A stretch of DNA of 64,000 nucleotides from Stigonema ocellatum SAG 48.90 = DSM 106950 (GCA_016903675.1 JADQBA010000031.1:1-64000); one strand, 5' to 3'; positions 54,201 through 62,360 are shown, counted from the first letter of the stretch. Program-made: numbers and translations. The notes: a model not told the origin generated them from the letters alone.

Positions 54201-56830
54201 CTCCACCTTCTAGCTTGGAAGAGCAAGTCGCGGCTTCCGTCATCCGGCTTTTGGCACAAAGAAGACGTTGGAATGGCTCAGATTATCCCGGACAACATAA
54301 CCCTCCTGGTTACATTAATCAGTACCTTAACCGCGTGGCTGAAATCAGGGGGTACAATCGAGAAGAATTAGAGCAAGCAACTTTAAACATCATTAATTCC
54401 GTTTTAGACCAATGGCGAGTTGTTCCCCAATCTTTACAGGTTCTTAGTCCACGTCTTAACGACAATAACCAAATAGATATTTACGCCTGCGGGCAATGCG
54501 GACGGATTCACCTACATGCTTCGGGAGGAATCTGTACCAGTTGTAACATTCGTTTACCGAACACTCCAGGCACTTACAACTTAAGTCATGATTTGGAAAA
54601 TTGCGATTATTATGAATATTTAGCGCGTTCCAACGAACCAATATTTTCGCTTAATTCTGAAGAACTCACAGGTCAAACTGATCCTGGCGTTCGACGTGTG
54701 CGACAACGCCTTTTCCAAGATGTTTTTAAACCATCTGAACAACCCGATCCTTCTAGGATTAACCTCTTAAGTGTCACAACCACTATGGAGGCGGGAGTTG
54801 ACATTGGTTCGCTTCAAGCTATTGGGATGGCAAATATGCCTCCGATCCGTTTTAACTATCAGCAACGTGTGGGAAGGGCTGGTCGTCGTCGTGGGTTGGG
54901 GATGTCTGTTGCTTTAACATTATGCCGTGGGCGTAGTCATGATGATTACTACTTTGAACGCCCCCGACTTATTACTGCCGAACCACCACCAAAACCTTAT
55001 GTTGACGTTAGGCGTGAAGAAATTGCCAAGCGAGTTGTAAACAAAGAAATTATCCATAGAGCATTTCAAAATGTCCTTCTTGAATACACGGGAGATAATG
55101 TTCACGGTGAATTTGGTCAAATTTCGCAATGGTTACAACATAGGCGACTCATTGAAGAGTGGATACAAAATCACCCATCGGAAATTGAAAAAATCTGTGA
55201 AGCAATTTTACGCCGTACTTCAATAAATAAAGCAACAATGGTTGATTATATATATAATCAATTGCTACAAGATATTGATGCAGTTGTTGATGACTCTACC
55301 GACTTCCAACACTTAGCTTTAAGCCAGCGTTTAGCATCGCGTGGTATCCTTCCCATGTTTGGATTTCCTACTCGCACCCGTTACCTGTTCCATAAACCCC
55401 CAAGAACGGAGGCAGGGGAATGGCCTCCAAAAACAGGTGTTGTGGACAGAGAATTGGATATTGCAATTAGTCAATTTGCTCCAGGTGCCCAAACAGTAAA
55501 AGATGATATGCTCCTTACTGGGGTAGGGATTATTAATCCCATGCCTTCTGGAAATAAAGTTGTATTCCAACCGAATCCCTTGGGACAAGTTATCCGTGTT
55601 GGCGTTTGCCGTCAATGTCAAGCTTTAGTCAAGAATCCGTCAGAAGAAGGGGGTTGCCCCTATTGCTCGGCTCTTAGAGATGAAAAGGGATACCGAACGG
55701 TTGATATTAGCGAACCACCAGGATTTAATACATGGTGGGCAATTAACGCCGAGTATAATGGAGCTTTTGAATTTACTCCACGGGCACTCAGGGCACGTTT
55801 GGGTACACCTTCTGAAGAATATAGTTTTGAAACTCGTCACAACTTTGATATTAGATGTATTCCACAAGCTTTGGTTTATCGGATAAACGATAATAACGGT
55901 GAAGATTTTGAATTTTTTAAAGTAGCCAGCCAGAACGTTTGGATTTCTAAAAAAGCATTTGACCAAGCTTTATTGGATTTATCACGAGAGGAGCGTGATA
56001 GGCTTACTAAGCCTGTTCCCGATCCCTATGTCCAATCGGTTGTTAGAGCTTTGGCTGCCATTTCTACAACCGATGTATTAATTGCAGGCATCCCCAATGT
56101 CGGTTCCGGACTCAATTTAAATCCAGCACTACCGGAAGCAAGAGCTGCTTGGTACTCATTTGGTTTTCTTATTAGGCGGGCTGCTGCTGTAAGCTTAGAT
56201 GTTGCAGAATCTGAGCTTGATGTTGGTATTCAACCCTTTACAGACCTTAGCAGCCCTTTTGCCCCACCATCCGCTCGAATATTTTTGTCTGACAGCCTAG
56301 AAAATGGAGCGGGTTATAGCTCACATTTAGCGCAGCCAGAACGTTTTGAAAATCTCCTGCATTTTATTCTCGGCGACGAACATTCTTCAAATCAAACTTT
56401 TGCTATTCCATTACTTTCTACCGAACATAAAGAAGAATGTTCTACATCTTGCCATCGATGTTTGCGGGAGTTTGGTAATATGGCTTACCACTCCCTTTTA
56501 GACTGGCGACTTGGTTACGATATGGTGCGTCTTGCACTAAATCCCAATGCACAAATTGATTTAAATTATGATTACTGGGTGGATTTGGTATCCATTACAG
56601 CTAATTCCTACTTCTCAGGGTTGGATTTGGAACAAACGACTTTCGGTAGTTTATTAGCAGGTATCGATAGTTTTAACAGCGAAGCCGTAATCCTTATACA
56701 TCCCCTTTGGGACATAAACCCTGAAAATTTACGACCAGAAATCGTGCAAGCCAACACAGAAGCACAGCAACAAGGCTTAACTCCCAAGCTAAAATCAATT
56801 TTTACCGCTATTCGCTTCCCCTATGAATGA
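51248..56830 (+). CDS. DruE-like giant helicase with DUF1998 (Druantia type II)
   Basis: 1860 aa. The superfamily-2 helicase core has a Q-like block (YQHQFQAWE), Walker A SGTGSGKTE (112-120), VIDELHTYRGTPGTEVG (DExH box at about 334), IIATSASID, TTMEAGVDIGSLQAIG and QRVGRAGRRRG (motif VI at about 1205-1213). The C-terminal zinc-binding region with CSTSCHRCLREFGN (from about 1730) is DUF1998, the mark of the DruE/DrmB/MrfA group. Four more Cys pairs (CNPNCS-type at about 550, CDCC, YCQSC; CPHCEADW; CGQCGRIH; CRQCQALV) suggest several zinc ribbons. DruE is the invariant, about 1800-2100-aa component of Druantia. Confidence 0.85.
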   Translation: MNDPFKIFDSIRQTYLRYLESPFRVRYEALMSERRAMLDQDGQLWREPLLEPIAPYLPSGFTIAEACQHFGVNSAVANFINGGLFPPQRQIYQHQFQAWELSRQGRAVVITSGTGSGKTECYLIPIFAYLAEEALGHLTPALPAWGSSNGTARKWWRQPRQGWVSQRHDEPPERPSAVRALLLYPLNALIEDQLTRIRRACDNPHVQQWREANMNGNRFWFGRYTGATPVAGLRMKDGRVNSQKQGKLKERLLEMDNEWSDQVSDEELIYYFQNPDGSEMWSRWDMQDKAPDILITNYSMLNIMLMRSVENDIFEQTKQWLEQDRQHHVFHLVIDELHTYRGTPGTEVGYLLRALLNRIGLEPDSPQLRIIATSASIDNDEESLDYLEQFFGRDRNTFSILSGERQNFPTSKHEPNPLEPYKETFVQIDNILNQSHNNDEDAVISQAASTLVNALHLPNVDAPPKQVLTEGLNHIQAFGAVQTSASQYPLTVKELAEAVFGDVSSSGQAAARGLARTIVLARNSDNEALLPLRSHYFFHNAGRIWACVNPNCSGRTGVTPPGEQTPPVGKLFLDPRPRCDCCNSRVIELLYCQSCGEVFLGGFKREDPDSSNAWYLSPDYPYLENVPDKAASLSRTFGEFLVFWPANGRPLIKQTHAGSRWQWQEDKQDYEWRPALLDHLLGRLTLPASPNAASGGSTPGYVFIAPKNEANAFPSKCPHCEADWRGRRVSSSIRDLGSGFQRVVQVLSDALMRQMSPEIGRKLVLFSDSRQDAAKLSTGIKRDHYLDTVRQIAYEKLLSQAQESETRYFQAQAHYELALELFSLQSQLVQNSASTDIARLQQLCQLLPSEALSSIVTYAYSGGIGNPPLALTPPTPPRGFISLPFNSLLNAVREGLLSIGLNPGGSSPSLAKYKFSDTVLRSWTDLIDWNSTPRNYQLDLQPIQRDAMRQIETALLDSVVKAVLFASGARDFESLKLGFLWIGDSPPSSLEEQVAASVIRLLAQRRRWNGSDYPGQHNPPGYINQYLNRVAEIRGYNREELEQATLNIINSVLDQWRVVPQSLQVLSPRLNDNNQIDIYACGQCGRIHLHASGGICTSCNIRLPNTPGTYNLSHDLENCDYYEYLARSNEPIFSLNSEELTGQTDPGVRRVRQRLFQDVFKPSEQPDPSRINLLSVTTTMEAGVDIGSLQAIGMANMPPIRFNYQQRVGRAGRRRGLGMSVALTLCRGRSHDDYYFERPRLITAEPPPKPYVDVRREEIAKRVVNKEIIHRAFQNVLLEYTGDNVHGEFGQISQWLQHRRLIEEWIQNHPSEIEKICEAILRRTSINKATMVDYIYNQLLQDIDAVVDDSTDFQHLALSQRLASRGILPMFGFPTRTRYLFHKPPRTEAGEWPPKTGVVDRELDIAISQFAPGAQTVKDDMLLTGVGIINPMPSGNKVVFQPNPLGQVIRVGVCRQCQALVKNPSEEGGCPYCSALRDEKGYRTVDISEPPGFNTWWAINAEYNGAFEFTPRALRARLGTPSEEYSFETRHNFDIRCIPQALVYRINDNNGEDFEFFKVASQNVWISKKAFDQALLDLSREERDRLTKPVPDPYVQSVVRALAAISTTDVLIAGIPNVGSGLNLNPALPEARAAWYSFGFLIRRAAAVSLDVAESELDVGIQPFTDLSSPFAPPSARIFLSDSLENGAGYSSHLAQPERFENLLHFILGDEHSSNQTFAIPLLSTEHKEECSTSCHRCLREFGNMAYHSLLDWRLGYDMVRLALNPNAQIDLNYDYWVDLVSITANSYFSGLDLEQTTFGSLLAGIDSFNSEAVILIHPLWDINPENLRPEIVQANTEAQQQGLTPKLKSIFTAIRFPYE

Positions 56831-57064
56831 TGTTTGCTTGGTTCGGTGCTAAAGATTGTTTGAGCGATCGCCATAATTAATACAGGGGGGGAAAGTAAGC
56901 TGTTGCGCATTTAATTTGTATATGGGACGCGGGCAATACGACCCCGCACCACAATAATTTTACGTTTTCGTCTTATACAATCTAGCTGCACATCAGCTTA
57001 GCTCCATCTAGGATGCAATAATATTCCAAATATGGAATACTAAAGCAAGCAGTAGGAGTCAAAG
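56831..57064. other. Short interval between the defence operon and higBA
   Basis: A GCGATCGC octamer occurs at 56862, the first after a long gap. GACGCGGGC...ACCCCGCACC and a TATTCCAAATATGGAATAC palindrome (57030-57050) stand before the toxin gene; the palindrome may be its operator. Confidence 0.5.
57028..57049. promoter_or_regulatory. Candidate operator of the higBA-type module
   Basis: ATATTCCAAATATGGAATA is a near-perfect palindrome about 15 bp before the toxin start, in the place where HigA-type repressors bind. Confidence 0.5.
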
Positions 57065-57460
57065 GTGAGTGAGGAGTGGCAGGTTATCTTTTACCGGGAG
57101 AGTGATGGTACTGAGCCAGTGCAGGATTTTTTGCGAGACCCTTCCCTCACACCTGGAGAACTGAAACAGTTTCAGGTTCGCTTAACGCTACTAACACAAA
57201 AAGGATTGTCTTTACTCTTGGAACGGTCAGACATCCTCGATAAGATTGAAGGAGAGAAAAACCTCTACGAGCTACGCCTAGACAATACTCCTAATAATCC
57301 CCGTATATTCTTATGTGCTTTGATAGGTAAACGTTTGGTACTGCTACACGCTTTCAAAAAGAAGGGGCGCAAAACCCCAAAACTAGAGATTAAAATCGCA
57401 GCAAAGCGACGGGATTTGGTACAAGCAAACGAGGAGGATAGAAACGAAGATGAAAAATAA
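57065..57460 (+). CDS. HigB-like toxin (RelE/ParE superfamily)
   Basis: 131 aa from GTG 57065, preceded by TAGGAGT. The sequence WQVIFYRESDGTEPVQDFL, LLTQKGLSLLLERSDILDKI, LYELRLDNTPNNPRIFLC and RLVLLHAFKKKGRKTPKLEI has the order of the phage-derived Gp49/HigB RelE-fold family: the toxin cleaves ribosome-bound mRNA. The C-terminal tail (KRRDLVQANEEDRNEDEK) is long and charged. Toxin-first order and an 11-nt overlap with the XRE gene mark a HigBA module. Confidence 0.85.
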   Translation: MSEEWQVIFYRESDGTEPVQDFLRDPSLTPGELKQFQVRLTLLTQKGLSLLLERSDILDKIEGEKNLYELRLDNTPNNPRIFLCALIGKRLVLLHAFKKKGRKTPKLEIKIAAKRRDLVQANEEDRNEDEK

Positions 57461-57815
57461 CCCCCACTTAGGAAGTGATGTTTTGGCTTTTCTAGACGCG
57501 ACCATACCTGACACGCACGAGACTCGTCGTGTTGAGCAGCAAGAACTTTTTCGATTGGCTTTAACTCAAGCGATGCGGGAGGTTCGCAAACAAGCAGGAC
57601 TCACCCAAGAGCAGCTGGCTGAACGTCTCGGTGTGGGACAGAGTTGGGTTTCCAAACTAGAAAATGTTAATCACGATCGCACTTTTGAGTCAGTAATTAC
57701 CTACTTAGATGCACTAGGAGCAAAGCTGAAATTAGAGCTTGTTTTTGGAGGAGAGCTTATTTCTGTTGACTTGAAGGACTCAGTAGCTGCTGATCGTGTT
57801 AAAAAAGCATCGTAG
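57450..57815 (+). CDS. HigA-like antitoxin (XRE helix-turn-helix)
   Basis: 121 aa. Residues about 40-95 are an XRE DNA-binding domain (AMREVRKQAGLTQEQLAERLG, GQSWVSKLENVNHDRTFESV). The N-terminal part (FLDATIPDTHETRRVEQQE) may contact the toxin. The first 11 nt overlap the toxin gene. It should repress its own operon, probably through the palindrome at 57028-57049. Confidence 0.85.
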   Translation: MKNNPHLGSDVLAFLDATIPDTHETRRVEQQELFRLALTQAMREVRKQAGLTQEQLAERLGVGQSWVSKLENVNHDRTFESVITYLDALGAKLKLELVFGGELISVDLKDSVAADRVKKAS

Positions 57816-57854
57816 CCTCCAAAAACAAATTAGTCCAAGAACTCTCGTTCTTCT

Positions 57855-58283
57855 TTACAAATACTCAAAAAACGACTCTGGCACTAACTTTAATTCTCCA
57901 GACTTGAAGCGGCTAATATCCACCCACAGTGCTGTTTTTTGTCGGTCACCTTCGGCAAATGTTATTTTTTCCAGTTGATACAACTTTGGGTCAACAAAAT
58001 CGCATTCATAAAGTTGAATAATTTCGTGACCAGGCTGACCATTGTAAGTAAAAAGATTCTCTAAACAGCCCAAATAGCGAATATTGGTTAATTCTGCTTG
58101 GATTTCTTCTTGAAATTCGCGTTTGAGGGCGGCTAAGCTTGTTTCGCCAAAATCTACACCACCGCCCATGGCGCGGTAAAAAGTTTGCTGCTTAACTGGA
58201 TCGTAGCCTTCGGAGATGAAGATGCGATCGCCATCACGAATGATTCCCAAAGCTAGAACTCGAATTTCCCCTAGTCTATGCAT
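57855..58283 (-). CDS. NUDIX hydrolase
   Basis: 142 aa from ATG 58283. The NUDIX box is GGGVDFGETSLAALKREFQEE (G-x5-E-x7-RE-x2-EE pattern); the flanking sequence VLALGIIRDGDRIFISEGYD and WVDISRFKSGELKLVPE is typical of small cytosolic NUDIX enzymes that hydrolyse nucleoside diphosphate derivatives. The exact substrate cannot be predicted. It is 8 bp downstream of the DUF3531 gene on the same strand, so both are probably co-transcribed. Confidence 0.85.
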   Translation of the reverse strand: MHRLGEIRVLALGIIRDGDRIFISEGYDPVKQQTFYRAMGGGVDFGETSLAALKREFQEEIQAELTNIRYLGCLENLFTYNGQPGHEIIQLYECDFVDPKLYQLEKITFAEGDRQKTALWVDISRFKSGELKLVPESFFEYL

Positions 58284-58291
58284 TGTTGCTA

Positions 58292-58753
58292 TTAATTATC
58301 GTAATTATCGTAAATGAACGAAGGACGACTTTCGCTATCCTCCACTGGCCAATCTTCATTTTCGCCCCCTATGTACAATAGCTCAATAGTGACATATTCC
58401 TCACTGAGCTGCTGGAGGGCATTGATGAGAATATCTAGGGCGATGGCATCAGAAGTTCCCAAGTCAAACCAGCAACGCGCCCACGTTCCTTCATACTCCA
58501 ACTCACCCATGTTGTGCATCAGCGCCAACAAGCTTTTGTCATACCCCTGGGAGTCATAATTCATGTAGCTGATTTCCTGTCCAGTATCCTGTACCTGGAG
58601 GTTTTCGGCATTAAATGCACCCAACTTGCCTAGATAAAACCAGGAATTGAACACCTCCTCTACATACTGCTTTTCGCGCCCAGAAGGAATTGTGCTGAAT
58701 TGCAGCCAAATCCATACATCAAACGGGTTCAACTCGCGGAACTGTACCTGCAT
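58292..58753 (-). CDS. DUF3531 family protein
   Basis: 153 aa from ATG 58753. MQVQFRELNPFDVWIWLQFS and the Trp-rich start, then EEVFNSWFYLGKLGAFNAEN, TWARCWFDLGTSDAIALDIL and the acidic tail match DUF3531, a family found in cyanobacteria and plastid-bearing eukaryotes. Its role is unknown. It lies in an operon with the NUDIX gene downstream. Confidence 0.8.
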   Translation of the reverse strand: MQVQFRELNPFDVWIWLQFSTIPSGREKQYVEEVFNSWFYLGKLGAFNAENLQVQDTGQEISYMNYDSQGYDKSLLALMHNMGELEYEGTWARCWFDLGTSDAIALDILINALQQLSEEYVTIELLYIGGENEDWPVEDSESRPSFIYDNYDN

Positions 58754-58907
58754 TTCCGTTAACTATTTAATTTAAGTTACTTTTACTCACCACTAATTGT
58801 AGAGGGAGTTGGGGATAAATACTAATTCGTAATTCGTAATTCGTAATTATAGACTCAATTAGGGATTACGAATTAGCAATTATTCTCCTAACCCCACCTC
58901 GGCCCCA
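58754..58907. repeat. AATTCGTAATTCGTAATT repeat
   Basis: Three TAATTCG units (58830-58855), followed by the complementary TACGAATTAGCAATTA at 58866-58880. The same small repeat occurs near 5341 and 5770. Confidence 0.6.
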
Positions 58908-59831
58908 TTAAGGGCGTTTGACAATATTGCCTCGTTCATGCTCAATTTGTTTGACCAAACCGGTTGGCAGTTGGGATTTCTTAGCAAGTGCTTTGTCAAA
59001 ATTCCCAACCGCCTCTTGCATCAGTTGCTGATTTTCGTCTTTTTTCGCCTGTGCTTTGAGGATTTGGGCTTTGAGATAATATAACTCTGGGTTATCGGAT
59101 GTCTGCTTCAAGGCACGATTTGCATAATCCAGAGCCTGATTGTACTTTTTTAAATCCCGATAGGCAATGGCAACACCCCGATCCACCAGATATCGAGGAG
59201 CAGCATTTTTCTCTAACCGTTCAATAGCTTGTTCTGGGTTGGCAAAGGGCAGATTCACAGCCAGCATTAAATCCATATAGCCCTTGAGCAAATTCAGTTC
59301 TGGATCGTTGGCTGAAATCGCTTCGGCTTTATCTAAATAGTCGTAGACCTGGCGCAACTCACTTAAGGCTTGGCTTGCACCATTGAGTGTACCCTGACGG
59401 CTAAGAATTACCGCTCCCACTAAAAAATGACCCACAGCCGTGTATAAATTGCCCCGCAAGGGATCGCTGGGAGTCAATTTTTGTGCTGTTTCTATAGTTT
59501 TTTTGCTATAAGTGTCTAGTGTAACCCAATCCTGATTGGTGTATGCTAAGGAAGCCTTCATAGCATAGGCTAGCGGTTCATTTGGTTCTGTGGATAGTGC
59601 TTGTTGGAGATAACGGTCTGCCCCTTGGTAGTCTCCCTGTTGGAAAACAGCTTTGAATGCTGCCTCCGTTTTTCCACCAATGTTACGAGGCCCAAGAGTG
59701 CGAAAAGGATCTGCTGCAAGAGAGGGGCTGACCCATATATTGAGTGCCAAGGCAGCTAAAAAACCTAACTTGGCTACGTTAGTGAGTCTTGTAGATACAA
59801 TTGGTAGCGGAACTAAAAACGGCTCAGTCAT
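58908..59831 (-). CDS. Secreted TPR-repeat protein
   Basis: 307 aa from ATG 59831 with GAGG upstream (a further ATG at 59843 would add four residues). The N-terminus has a signal peptide (LTNVAKLGFLAALALNIWVS, cut after SLAADP). Seven or so tetratricopeptide units follow, e.g. GDYQGADRYLQQALSTEPNEP, KKYNQALDYANRALKQTSDNP and AVGNFDKALAKKSQLPTG. TPR proteins of this kind act as protein-interaction scaffolds outside the cytoplasm. It ends close to a repeat and is divergent from the ABC gene at 60115. Confidence 0.8.
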   Translation of the reverse strand: MTEPFLVPLPIVSTRLTNVAKLGFLAALALNIWVSPSLAADPFRTLGPRNIGGKTEAAFKAVFQQGDYQGADRYLQQALSTEPNEPLAYAMKASLAYTNQDWVTLDTYSKKTIETAQKLTPSDPLRGNLYTAVGHFLVGAVILSRQGTLNGASQALSELRQVYDYLDKAEAISANDPELNLLKGYMDLMLAVNLPFANPEQAIERLEKNAAPRYLVDRGVAIAYRDLKKYNQALDYANRALKQTSDNPELYYLKAQILKAQAKKDENQQLMQEAVGNFDKALAKKSQLPTGLVKQIEHERGNIVKRP

Positions 59832-59869
59832 TTGCAACCTCATAATAATTACTATAGTAATTGTTTCAG

Positions 59870-60010
59870 ATATTACTGTAAGGGTGTGGGGGTGTGGGGG
59901 TGTGGGGGTGTAGTTCCATTCATGAGGGTGTTTTTTTCATTCATAACGGGTGGTGCGCCGCCCGTGGGGTGCTTTCAAAAAACACAGGGGTGTAGGGGGT
60001 TGCTAGACGC
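59870..60010. repeat. GGGTGTG array and inverted copy of the 13.5-kb repeat
   Basis: Four GGGGGTGT units (59880-59912), then TCATGAGGGTGTTT...CATTCATAACGGG and GCCGCCCGTGGGGTGC. In reverse orientation the same pieces stand at 13544-13640. Confidence 0.75.
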
Positions 60011-60114
60011 GTCCGGATTGAGAGTGTTTCGTAACCTCGGAAAAATGAGAATATTTCTGGCTTCTGGATAGAGGATGTTAGCTTAGGTGATAGGCTATTT
60101 GGTAATATTAACAA

Positions 60115-60792
60115 ATGCTCCATCTTAGAAATCTCGTTTATCACCCTACGGCTTGCCCAACAGCGATTCTCAAATCAACTAACCTGGATTTACCACCCCA
60201 ACAACTGGGTCTAATTATTGGACCGAGTGGATCTGGTAAAAGTACGTTACTGGAAATTTTGTCTGGACTAGCTGAACCCACATCAGGCGCAATCTTATGG
60301 CGCGAACAAGAACTCATAGCTGAACAGATACAACAATTGGCTGGGTTAGTGTTTCAGTTTCCTGAACGGCATTTTTGCGGCGGAACTATCTTAGAAGAAT
60401 TGCGCCTAGGACATCCAGAAATAGGACCAGAGCAAGTTAGGCACGCACTGGGTGAAGTAGGATTAGAGCATTTATCGCTTAATACACAACCCCATGCTTT
60501 AAGTGGTGGTCAGCAGCGGCGCTTGGCTTTGGCAGTGCAATTGATTCGCCAACCACATTTATTATTGTTAGATGAACCCACAGCCGGGTTGGATTGGTCA
60601 ATGCGTCAACAACTGGTAAATTTATTGGCGAAACTGAAAAAAGATTGGACACTGTTGGTGGTGACACACGACGCTGGGGATTTATTGGCGATCGCAGATC
60701 GTTGTTGGACTCTCAACCACGGTAAACTTGAATCTGTTGATCCCATGACACTGGACACCAAGCTCAAAGAACCCCAACCAACTAACTCCTAA
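60115..60792 (+). CDS. ABC transporter ATP-binding protein (ECF/CbiO-like)
   Basis: 225 aa. Walker A GPSGSGKSTLLEI (about 37-49), Q-loop VFQFPERHF, signature ALSGGQQRRLALAVQLI and Walker B LLLLDEPTAGLDWS are all present. The FQFPE Q-loop and LSGGQQRR signature resemble the energy-coupling-factor ATPase subfamily (metal or vitamin uptake), but no transmembrane partner is adjacent. The gap to pcyA is only 8 bp, so both genes are very likely in one transcript. Confidence 0.85.
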   Translation: MLHLRNLVYHPTACPTAILKSTNLDLPPQQLGLIIGPSGSGKSTLLEILSGLAEPTSGAILWREQELIAEQIQQLAGLVFQFPERHFCGGTILEELRLGHPEIGPEQVRHALGEVGLEHLSLNTQPHALSGGQQRRLALAVQLIRQPHLLLLDEPTAGLDWSMRQQLVNLLAKLKKDWTLLVVTHDAGDLLAIADRCWTLNHGKLESVDPMTLDTKLKEPQPTNS

Positions 60793-60800
60793 CTTTTAGT

Positions 60801-61532
60801 ATGTCTACTTCTACCCCAACGCTGCGATCGCAACAACATCCCCTAATTCGTCAACTGGCTGATTGTATTGAAGCTGTTTGGCATCAACACTTCGACTTGT
60901 CGTCCTATGATTTACCTGATGAGTTGGGGTATGTGGAAGGTAGATTAGAAGGTGAGAAACTGACCATTGAAAACCGCTGCTATCAAACACCTCAGTTCCG
61001 TAAAATGCACCTAGAACTGGCAAAAGTGGGAAATATACTCGATATTTTGCACTGCGTCATGTTTCCCCGTCCAGAGTACGACCTGCCGATGTTTGGTAGC
61101 GATTTAGTCGGAGGTAGGGGTCAAATTAGTGCGGCGATCGCTGACCTTTCTCCAGTCATATCTGGGCAACCCTTACCAGAATCTTATACTTGTAAACTCT
61201 CCGCCCTCAAAAAACTCAACTTTTCCCAACCACGAGAATTACCTGAATGGGGCAATATCTTTTCAGAATTTTGCATCTTCGTTCGCCCCACTTCTGGTGA
61301 AGAAGAAGCGATGTTTCTCCTTCGCGTACAGGAATTTTTAGAAATTCATTGCCGAACCGCGATCGCTTCCACGCCAGTTTCACATGAACAAGCAATGCAA
61401 ATTCTTGCCGGACAACGCAACTACTGCACTAAACAGCAGCAAAACGACAAAACCCGTCGCGTACTAGAAAAAGCCTTTGGTTCGGCTTGGGCAGAACATT
61501 ATATGACAACTGTACTTTTCGACATGCCATAA
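60801..61532 (+). CDS. pcyA: Phycocyanobilin:ferredoxin oxidoreductase
   Basis: 243 aa. It reduces biliverdin IXalpha to phycocyanobilin, the chromophore of phycobilisomes and phytochromes, with electrons from ferredoxin. The family fingerprint is present: RKMHLELAKV (catalytic Glu), LDILHCVMFPRPEYDLP (His) and MFGSDLVGGRGQISAA (Asp). The C-terminus QRNYCTKQQQNDKTRRVLEK is typical. A terminator hairpin follows at 61600-61626. The ABC ATPase upstream is probably in the same operon. Confidence 0.97.
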   Translation: MSTSTPTLRSQQHPLIRQLADCIEAVWHQHFDLSSYDLPDELGYVEGRLEGEKLTIENRCYQTPQFRKMHLELAKVGNILDILHCVMFPRPEYDLPMFGSDLVGGRGQISAAIADLSPVISGQPLPESYTCKLSALKKLNFSQPRELPEWGNIFSEFCIFVRPTSGEEEAMFLLRVQEFLEIHCRTAIASTPVSHEQAMQILAGQRNYCTKQQQNDKTRRVLEKAFGSAWAEHYMTTVLFDMP

Positions 61533-61599
61533 TTGTGATACAACTCTTGTGCTGTCAGGGTTCCAAGGGAAAAATGTTGTGCGACATCTACATCTAAAT

Positions 61600-61626
61600 A
61601 AAGCAGCTTATAGACTGCTTTTTTTC
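61600..61626 (+). terminator. pcyA terminator
   Basis: AAAGCAG, short loop, CTGCTTTTTTT. Confidence 0.75.
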
Positions 61627-61653
61627 CAGCAACTAATAATAGCAATAGGCTCC

Positions 61654-61785
61654 TTATATAGCAATACGCTTGGTGTTAAGATAATTTACCTACCGTCAAC
61701 CTCTGTAGAGACGCGATAACCCTTGTCTCTACACCTGTGAAATCTTCACAAACGATCCTTGACTAAACTGTATTGGGTTATATAG
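61654..61785. mobile_element. Miniature inverted-repeat element, family B, copy 2 (8-bp target duplication)
   Basis: The element 61662-61775 (114 bp) begins CAATACGCTTGGTGTTA and ends ACTGTATTG. It is flanked by TTATATAG on the left and GGTTATATAG on the right, i.e. an exact 8-bp direct repeat. Copy 1 at 19128-19242 is 115 bp long and shares the first 17 bases except one. Confidence 0.8.
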
Positions 61786-61800
61786 GGGTTAATTCAAGGG

Positions 61801-61850
61801 AGGCGATCGCAAGTTTTTGGCGAAATGGCGATCGCCTTTATTTTGTCTAG
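61801..61850 (+). terminator. HIP1-based hairpin with T tract
   Basis: AGGCGATCGC and GCGATCGCCT pair around a 20-nt loop, followed by TTATTTTG. It would stop transcription from the left. Confidence 0.5.
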
Positions 61851-62116
61851 ATCTAAGGGTATCCAGCAGAGCTAACTTTTGGTACACTCTTTGCTATCCT
61901 GTATATGTAAACCACTTTTAATTAATTATGGTTAACACTTATGGCAAGAATAAAGAAATTTGAAAAGCACTAATCTCCATGGAAGAGTTGCACTGGAAAC
62001 GTTAGATAAGCTCAAATAAATCGCGCAATTCCTAGGATAAGTAATAAGTCGGGTCAAGATGTCAGTTATGGGAAATTGGTTAGATCTATTATAGATAAGT
62101 GGTGTAAAATAAATTT

Positions 62117-62155
62117 GGGGACATTTAGTGTCCCCAGTCGTCCAAAAAAGGAGGT
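62117..62155 (+). promoter_or_regulatory. Leader of cassette 2: hairpin and strong ribosome-binding site
   Basis: GGGGACA, 5-nt loop, TGTCCCC (62117-62135), then AAGGAGGT (62148-62155), 5 nt before the TTG start. The same order of elements stands before gene 1 of cassette 1. Confidence 0.55.
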
Positions 62156-62160
62156 ATTTA

Positions 62161-62352
62161 TTGAGCAAAAATGGTAACGGTCATCGAGGTTTTTGGAATC
62201 CAGTAAAAGTTTTTATCCGTCTTCTCCTTAGGCGGTGGATGAAAGAGGATAAAGTTACTGGAGAAAGATACCTTGTTGATTCGGAAGATGTCATCAGGGA
62301 GTTAGACGACATCGCAGATGAACCACAAGATAACTCCCAAAGTGACAACTAG
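62161..62352 (+). CDS. Small protein, first gene of cassette 2 (counterpart of 18193-18393)
   Basis: 63 aa from TTG 62161. The near-perfect AAGGAGGT at 62148-62155 decides this start; the only other choice, a GTG at 62128, falls in the hairpin. MSKNGNGHRGFWNPVKVFIR is followed by RRWMKEDKVTGERYLVDSED and an acidic tail (DDIADEPQDNSQSDN). The W-x-x-x-D-x-x-T-G-x-R-x-L pattern and the acidic end parallel the cassette 1 protein. It has no membrane span or known motif. Confidence 0.7.
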   Translation: MSKNGNGHRGFWNPVKVFIRLLLRRWMKEDKVTGERYLVDSEDVIRELDDIADEPQDNSQSDN

Positions 62353-62360
62353 TTAATAAC

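Larger units (their letters stand above)
61533..62116. other. Gene-free interval after pcyA
   Basis: Contains the pcyA terminator (61600-61626), a family B element (61662-61775), and an inverted repeat built on AGGCGATCGC (61801-61846). No gene is supportable; the frame at 61932-62168 on the minus strand overlaps the cassette and is not convincing. Confidence 0.5.

Noticed and set aside
46058..56830. Reading the locus as DISARM
   Set aside because: There is no separate DrmA/DrmB/DrmC set and no phospholipase-D-type gene; helicase and DUF1998 are in one 1860-aa protein, as in Druantia.
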